From: Thermoleophilia bacterium UBA2241
GTDB lineage: Bacteria > Actinomycetota > Thermoleophilia > UBA2241
NCBI GenBank assembly: GCA_002347645.1
Contig: DDYF01000021.1
Coordinates: 14,644 to 78,643 of the forward strand
Direction of reading: 5' to 3'
Length of the DNA stretch: 64,000 nt
Positions within the stretch are counted from its first letter, which is position 1; each line of letters begins with the position of its first letter. The notes under the pieces are model-generated. The model made no database searches. It was given only the letters and a program-made list of their open reading frames with translations, and was not told where the DNA came from. Below are positions 59,755 through 64,000 of this stretch, one piece after another. A program made the translations under genes and the position numbers.

Positions 59755-62700
59755 GCGAGCGTCGCCTCCGCGAGCACCTCGGCGTCGCTGAACCCGCCGA
59801 GCTGGATCGCGCCAGTCGGGCACTCGGCGGCGCAGATGCCGCAGCCGCGGCAGATGTTGGGGTCGACCACTGAGTGCGCGTCTGTGCCCACTGTCAGCAC
59901 GATCGCCGACTGCGGGCAGGCGGCCTCGCAGACCCCGCATCCGATGCAGACTGCGGGGTCGCTGGCCGCGACCTGGGCGGCGGTCATCGTGAAGCCGCTC
60001 GACAGCATGGCGATGGCCCGCGCCGCCGCCGCCTTGGCTTGGGCGATGGAATCGGGGATGTTCTTCGGCCCTTGTGCGGTGCCGGCGACGAACATGCCGG
60101 TGCGCTGCGTGTCGACCGGGCGGAGCTTGGGATGATACTCGCGGATGAAGCCGCCGGCGCCGGTCTGCACCCCCGCGACGCGCGCGATGTCGCGCGTGCC
60201 GTCGGATCCCTCGAGGCCGGCCGAGAGCACGACCAGGTCGAAGAGCTCCTCCTGCTTGCGGCCGGTCATCGTGTCCTCGAAGCGCACGCGCAGGCTCGCG
60301 TCCTGCTCTTCGAGGATCTCGCCGACGCGGCCGCGCACGTAGCGCACGCCGCGCTCCTGGACCAGGCGGTAGTACTCCTCGTGGGCCTTCCCGGGCGCGC
60401 GCAGGTCGGTGTAGCCGATCGTGACCTCGGTGTCCGGGTGGTGCTGGCGGATGAGCGACGCGTTCAGGGTGGCGAACAGGCAGCAGATCGCCGAGCAGTG
60501 GGCGTTGCCGGTGCTCGTGACATCTCGGGATCCGACGCACTGCAGCATGAACACGCTCTTGGGGACCTTGCCGTCGGACGGGCGGTACAGCTCGCCCTCG
60601 GTCGGTCCCGCCGCTGAAAGAAGCCGCGAGAGCTGACCCTGGTCGATGACGTTGGCGTGGCGGCCGTAGCCCAAGGGGATCTTGCGCGCAGCATCGAACT
60701 GCCGGTGACCGGTGGCCAGGATCACGGCGCCGACGGTGATCTCCTCGGTCGTCTCGCGCTGGTCCCAGTCGATCGCTCCCGACGGACAGACGCGCGCGCA
60801 GGAGTCGCAGCCGGAGCAGACCGCGCAGTCCAGGCACCGTTCGGCCTCCGCGACGGCCTCCTCGGCGGAGTAGCCCCGGCTGATCTCGGCCCAGTCCGCG
60901 CGGCGGGCGAGGCCGTCGGCCATCGCCATCGGTACGCGCTGGCCGATCTCGACGCCCTCGAGTTCCTCCGCGCTCGGGTGCGCCTCGTCCCACGCTTCTT
61001 CCCAGACGGGAAGCAGACGCGCGCCACGCAGGTGGTTGTGGATCGCGGCCGCGCCGCGGCGGCCGGCGGCGACGGCCTCGATGGCGGTGTAGAAGCCCGT
61101 GGCCGCCGCGTCGCCGCCGGCGAAGACGCCCTCGCGGGTCGTCATCATCGTCTCGCGGTCGACGCGGATCTGGCCGCGCTCGACGGTCAGGCCCGCGCAG
61201 CCCTGGGCGAAGTCGTCGACCAGCGCCTGGCCGACGGCGAAGACGACGGTGTCGACGGCGAGCTCGAACTCCGAGCCCTCGACGGGAATCGGCTGGCGCC
61301 GGCCCGATTCGTCGGGCTCGCCGAGCTCGCAGCGCTGCAGCTTGATGCCGGCGACTCTGGCGAAGGAACCTTCGCCCGCCCCGCCGGCGTCGCCGATGAT
61401 CTCGAGCGGGTGCACGAGGAACTCGACCTGGAGGCCTTCCTCCTTGGCCTCGTCGACCTCGCTTGCGTTGGCCGGCATCTCGACCTCGGTGCGCCGGTAC
61501 ACGAGCGTCACGTCCGGCTCGACGCCGCGCTGCTGCTGCAGGCGGATGGCGCTTCTGGCGGCGTCAAGTGCCACGTCGCCGCCGCCGATGACGACGATCT
61601 TGTCGCCGACGGCCGGCGTGCCGCCGAGGTTCAGCTCGCGCAGCAGCTCGACGGCACGGGTGACGCCGTCGAGGTCGTCGCCGGGCAGCTCGACCTCGGC
61701 GCTTTTCTGCAGACCGGTGGCGAGGTAGACGGCCCTGTAGCCCTCGTCGAACAGGCCGTCGACGGTGAAGTCCGCGCCGGCGCGCTGCCCGAGCTTGAGC
61801 TCGACGCCCAGTGCCAGGACCTGGTCGATCTCGCGCTGGATGACATCGTGCGGCAGGCGGTAGTCGGGAATGCCGGTGCGCAGCATGCCGCCGGCCACCG
61901 GCTGCGCCTCGAAGACCGTGACCTTGTAGCCGAGGTGCGCCAGGTCGCGGGCGCAGGTCAGGCCGGCGGGGCCGGCGCCGACGATGGCTACGGGTTCTTC
62001 GTGGATGACCGGCGCCGGCTCGACCGGCAGCGTCGGCCCGACGGTGTCGGCGACGAAGCGCTTGAGGCTCGCGATGGCGATCGGGTCGTCGACCTCGCCG
62101 CGCGTACAGGCGACCTCGCAGAGCGCCGTGCAGATGCGCCCGCAGACGCTGGGGAAGGGGTTCGGCTCGCTGGCCACGCGGTAGGCGTCCTCGAACCGGC
62201 CCTCGGCCACCAGGGCGACGTAGCCCTGGGCCGACGTGTGCACGGCACAGGCGCTCTTGCAGGGGCTCCAGCCCTTCTTCTCGACGGCGAACGTGCTCGG
62301 CACGGCGTTGGCGAACGGCCGCGAGATGGCGGTCTGCGCGCAGATGCCGAGGTCGTAGTGGCTGGGAAGCTTCACCGGGCATACGGCGACGCACTCGCCG
62401 CAGCCCACGCAGGCCTCGCTGACGTAGCGCGGCTTGTGGCGCAGCTTGACGCGGAACTCGCCGGGCGGGCCGGTGAGTTCGTCGACCTCGGTGAGCGTGT
62501 GGATGTGGATGTGTCCGTCCAACGCCGTGGAGGTGAGCCGCGGCGCCAGGGAGCACATCGCGCAGTCCTCGGTGGGAAAGGTCTTCGCGAGCCTGGCCAT
62601 GAACCCGCCCAGCGACTGCTCGCGCTCCACGAGGTGCACGTCCATGCCGGCGCCGGCGAGCTCCTCGGCGGCCGCCATGCCGGCGATCCCGCCGCCGACG

Positions 62701-63134
62701 ACGAGGACAGAGCGGTGCAGGAACGTGCGCTGTCGCGGCAGGTCGCTCTGGTGACGGACACGCGCCACCGCTGCCTCGACGATCAGCTTTGCCTTCTCCT
62801 GGGCCCTCTCGGGCTCATTGCGGTGTACGAAGGAGCAGCCCTCGCGGATGTTGGCGAAGGCCACGGCGTTCTCGCCCAGCTTGAGCTCGCGGGCGATGCG
62901 TTCGAACGTCGGTCCTTGAAAGCGCGGCGAGCACGAGGCGATGACGACATGGTCGAGGCCGCGCTCTTCGACCGCCTTGGCGATGAGGTCACGACCCTCG
63001 GTGCCGCACATGAACTGGTTGACGGCGACCTCGACGACGCCGTCGAGCGTCCGGGCGTGCGCCGCCAGCGGCTCCATCTCGACCACGCCGGAGATGTTGC
63101 CGCCGCACTCGCAGATGAAGACCCCGGCCCTCAT
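59751..63134 (-). CDS. hdrA: HdrL-type HdrA with inserted GltD/NfnB-like NAD(P)H oxidoreductase module
   Basis: The ATG at 63134 overlaps the hdrB stop. The 1127-residue protein starts as HdrA (FICECGGNISG; IREGCSFVHR; FAD motif VLVVGGGIAGMAAAEELAG; CVGCGECVAVCP near 245). It is then interrupted at about 285-790 by a GltD-like unit: CKSACAVHTSAQGY...CGRICTALCEVACTRG, a second FAD site VAIVGAGPAGLTCARDLAHLGYKV, an NAD(P) site VVIGGGDVALDAARSAIRL and CLDCAVCSGCDSCARVCP. HdrA resumes (LQCVGSRDVTSTGNAHCSAICC) and ends with two clusters, CIGCGVCEAACP and CRGCGICAAECP. This would let NAD(P)H exchange electrons directly with HdrA. Similar large HdrA (HdrL) proteins are known in sulfate reducers. Confidence 0.9.
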   Translation of the reverse strand: MRAGVFICECGGNISGVVEMEPLAAHARTLDGVVEVAVNQFMCGTEGRDLIAKAVEERGLDHVVIASCSPRFQGPTFERIARELKLGENAVAFANIREGCSFVHRNEPERAQEKAKLIVEAAVARVRHQSDLPRQRTFLHRSVLVVGGGIAGMAAAEELAGAGMDVHLVEREQSLGGFMARLAKTFPTEDCAMCSLAPRLTSTALDGHIHIHTLTEVDELTGPPGEFRVKLRHKPRYVSEACVGCGECVAVCPVKLPSHYDLGICAQTAISRPFANAVPSTFAVEKKGWSPCKSACAVHTSAQGYVALVAEGRFEDAYRVASEPNPFPSVCGRICTALCEVACTRGEVDDPIAIASLKRFVADTVGPTLPVEPAPVIHEEPVAIVGAGPAGLTCARDLAHLGYKVTVFEAQPVAGGMLRTGIPDYRLPHDVIQREIDQVLALGVELKLGQRAGADFTVDGLFDEGYRAVYLATGLQKSAEVELPGDDLDGVTRAVELLRELNLGGTPAVGDKIVVIGGGDVALDAARSAIRLQQQRGVEPDVTLVYRRTEVEMPANASEVDEAKEEGLQVEFLVHPLEIIGDAGGAGEGSFARVAGIKLQRCELGEPDESGRRQPIPVEGSEFELAVDTVVFAVGQALVDDFAQGCAGLTVERGQIRVDRETMMTTREGVFAGGDAAATGFYTAIEAVAAGRRGAAAIHNHLRGARLLPVWEEAWDEAHPSAEELEGVEIGQRVPMAMADGLARRADWAEISRGYSAEEAVAEAERCLDCAVCSGCDSCARVCPSGAIDWDQRETTEEITVGAVILATGHRQFDAARKIPLGYGRHANVIDQGQLSRLLSAAGPTEGELYRPSDGKVPKSVFMLQCVGSRDVTSTGNAHCSAICCLFATLNASLIRQHHPDTEVTIGYTDLRAPGKAHEEYYRLVQERGVRYVRGRVGEILEEQDASLRVRFEDTMTGRKQEELFDLVVLSAGLEGSDGTRDIARVAGVQTGAGGFIREYHPKLRPVDTQRTGMFVAGTAQGPKNIPDSIAQAKAAAARAIAMLSSGFTMTAAQVAASDPAVCIGCGVCEAACPQSAIVLTVGTDAHSVVDPNICRGCGICAAECPTGAIQLGGFSDAEVLAEATLA

Positions 63135-64000
63135 CGCGCGCCCGCCTTCGGCCGCGCGCGCCGCGCCGCGCCGCGCCTCACCCGCACGGCCGTCTTGGGG
63201 CCGCCACCGGCGCGCGCGCCGATGCGCTCGAGGAAGGGTTCGACGTCCTGCGAGTGCGATTGGACGCCGACGTCCTTCTCGGGGTCGGCGCCGAGCGCCA
63301 GGGCGAGCAGCTGTTGCACGTGGAGATGGACGAACGGGTAGTCCTCGTGCGCGGTCGCCGAGATGATGTCGTGGTACCGGTCGTACTGGACGTGGCAGTT
63401 GGGGCACATGTGGACGAGCACGTCAATGCGCTCCTCGGCGAGGCGGCGCAGCTTCTGTTGCGTCACGGCGAGCGAGATCGAGGGATTCACGAAGCGCTGC
63501 CTGAAGCCCGCGCCGCAGTGCAGGGACTTCTCGTTGTAGGCGCCGGTGGGGACCGCCCCCGCGGGCATGAGCAACTCCTCCGGCACCGTGAAGTTCTCGT
63601 TGCTCCCCATGGTCTCGTCGGGGAAGACCTTGCAGTAGTGGCAAGCCGGGTGTGTCGCGACCTTGACGCCGTCGAGGCGGCGGCGAACGAGGCCCGGCAC
63701 GGAGTCGTGCGCGCCCCAGATCACGTCGAGCACGTGCTTGTGCTGGACGGTCCCGGCGACGCGATCGTCGTACTGCCGGCCGATCTTGCCGAGGACGTCG
63801 TTGGTCTGCTCGCGATACGCGTCGACGTCGAGGATGTTGCGTGCCTTCTTGTTGACGGCGTAGCAGGTGGAGCAGAGGTAGCTCATCACGGGATGCCCGT
63901 CGTCGACGGCGACACAGGCGTTGCGCGCAGCGAGTCCGACGGCCGTCTGGATCGGGATCAGGTCGGAGTAGTAGCCGAGGCCGGTGCAGCAGGTCTGCTC
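63131..64000 (-). CDS. hdrB: HdrB subunit, 5'-truncated by window edge, altered second CCG motif
   Basis: The frame is open to base 64000, so the N-terminus lies outside; 289 residues are visible. The first CCG domain shows TCCTGLG (visible residues 3-9) and LCSTC. The second shows ACHYCKVF, then HCGAGFRQRF in place of CCG, then MCPNC. One Cys ligand of the second noncubane cluster is therefore His. HdrB is the disulfide-reducing subunit in methanogens. A basic tail of about 30 residues (AVRVRRGAARRARPKAGAR) is unusual. It is the first visible gene of the Hdr operon, so more subunits may lie upstream. Confidence 0.9.
   Translation of the reverse strand, partial: EQTCCTGLGYYSDLIPIQTAVGLAARNACVAVDDGHPVMSYLCSTCYAVNKKARNILDVDAYREQTNDVLGKIGRQYDDRVAGTVQHKHVLDVIWGAHDSVPGLVRRRLDGVKVATHPACHYCKVFPDETMGSNENFTVPEELLMPAGAVPTGAYNEKSLHCGAGFRQRFVNPSISLAVTQQKLRRLAEERIDVLVHMCPNCHVQYDRYHDIISATAHEDYPFVHLHVQQLLALALGADPEKDVGVQSHSQDVEPFLERIGARAGGGPKTAVRVRRGAARRARPKAGAR

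Noticed and set aside
49422..59757. Selenocysteine (in-frame UGA) in the rSAM fusion tail or MvhD/HdrA proteins
   Set aside because: The expected cluster positions are Cys codons, and reading past the rSAM stop meets another TGA two codons later.
60657..63341. Open frame of 894 codons on the plus strand opposite the HdrL-type hdrA
   Set aside because: Its product is a low-information Asp/Val/Gly-rich mirror of the minus-strand gene, as expected from high third-position GC; the opposite strand has unmistakable Fe-S and FAD motifs.

Overview
The window looks like chromosome from a high-GC, anaerobic or microaerobic member of the Actinomycetota. The evidence is overall base composition, a UPF0182 protein, TANNNT-type -10 boxes placed six bases before several ATG codons (leaderless transcripts), many GTG starts and GTGA/ATGA gene overlaps, and anaerobe-type redox genes (heterodisulfide-reductase modules, a flavodiiron protein, corrinoid methyltransferases). 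A finer placement (Coriobacteriia, Thermoleophilia, Geothermincolia and similar lineages) cannot be decided from this window.

Layout. 1-6 kb: the end of a UPF0182 membrane protein, then a three-gene type IV pilin-like operon closed by a strong hairpin. 6-13 kb: tRNA-Val and tRNA-Asp, an orphan histidine kinase, an MFS carrier, a cupin, an M20 peptidase, a drug/metabolite carrier and an archaeal-type ornithine cyclodeaminase family protein. 12.7-19 kb: a corrinoid methyl-transfer module (reactivation-type protein, FadR-type regulator with two tandem operator palindromes, UROD-type methyltransferase, B12-binding protein) continuous with a polar-amino-acid-type ABC transporter. 19-32 kb: carriers, a flavodiiron protein, and the main discovery, a dimethylamine methyltransferase gene (mtbB) with an in-frame amber codon where the family carries pyrrolysine; then MgtC, homoserine dehydrogenase, a class V aminotransferase and a GH65 enzyme. 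32.3-40.7 kb: a visibly lower-GC block that looks acquired, with an M20 peptidase, a ribose-type ABC transporter, an amidohydrolase broken at a G8 run and a FadR-type regulator. 40.8-49.3 kb: envelope genes (lgt, CapA-type protein, surface metallopeptidase, LolA-like protein, ABC-2 exporter) and an alcohol dehydrogenase with two unusual insertions. 49.4-53.6 kb: a DUF2064 transferase fused to a radical SAM/SPASM enzyme, in an operon with a membrane glycosyltransferase and divergent from a GT2 enzyme. 53.6-64 kb: DoxX and a MoaD/ThiS protein downstream of a seven-gene, almost fully overlapping heterodisulfide-reductase cluster that runs off the window.

How the genes may work together (inference). 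Methyl groups from dimethylamine and from the substrate of the 14-16 kb module would be moved onto corrinoid proteins and oxidised. The Hdr/MvhD/ferredoxin complex, whose HdrA carries an inserted GltD/NfnB-like NAD(P) module, is a plausible electron-bifurcating or electron-confurcating partner for that metabolism. The pyrrolysine genes (pylTSBCD), needed to make full-length MtbB, were not recognised in this window and must lie elsewhere if the reading is correct.
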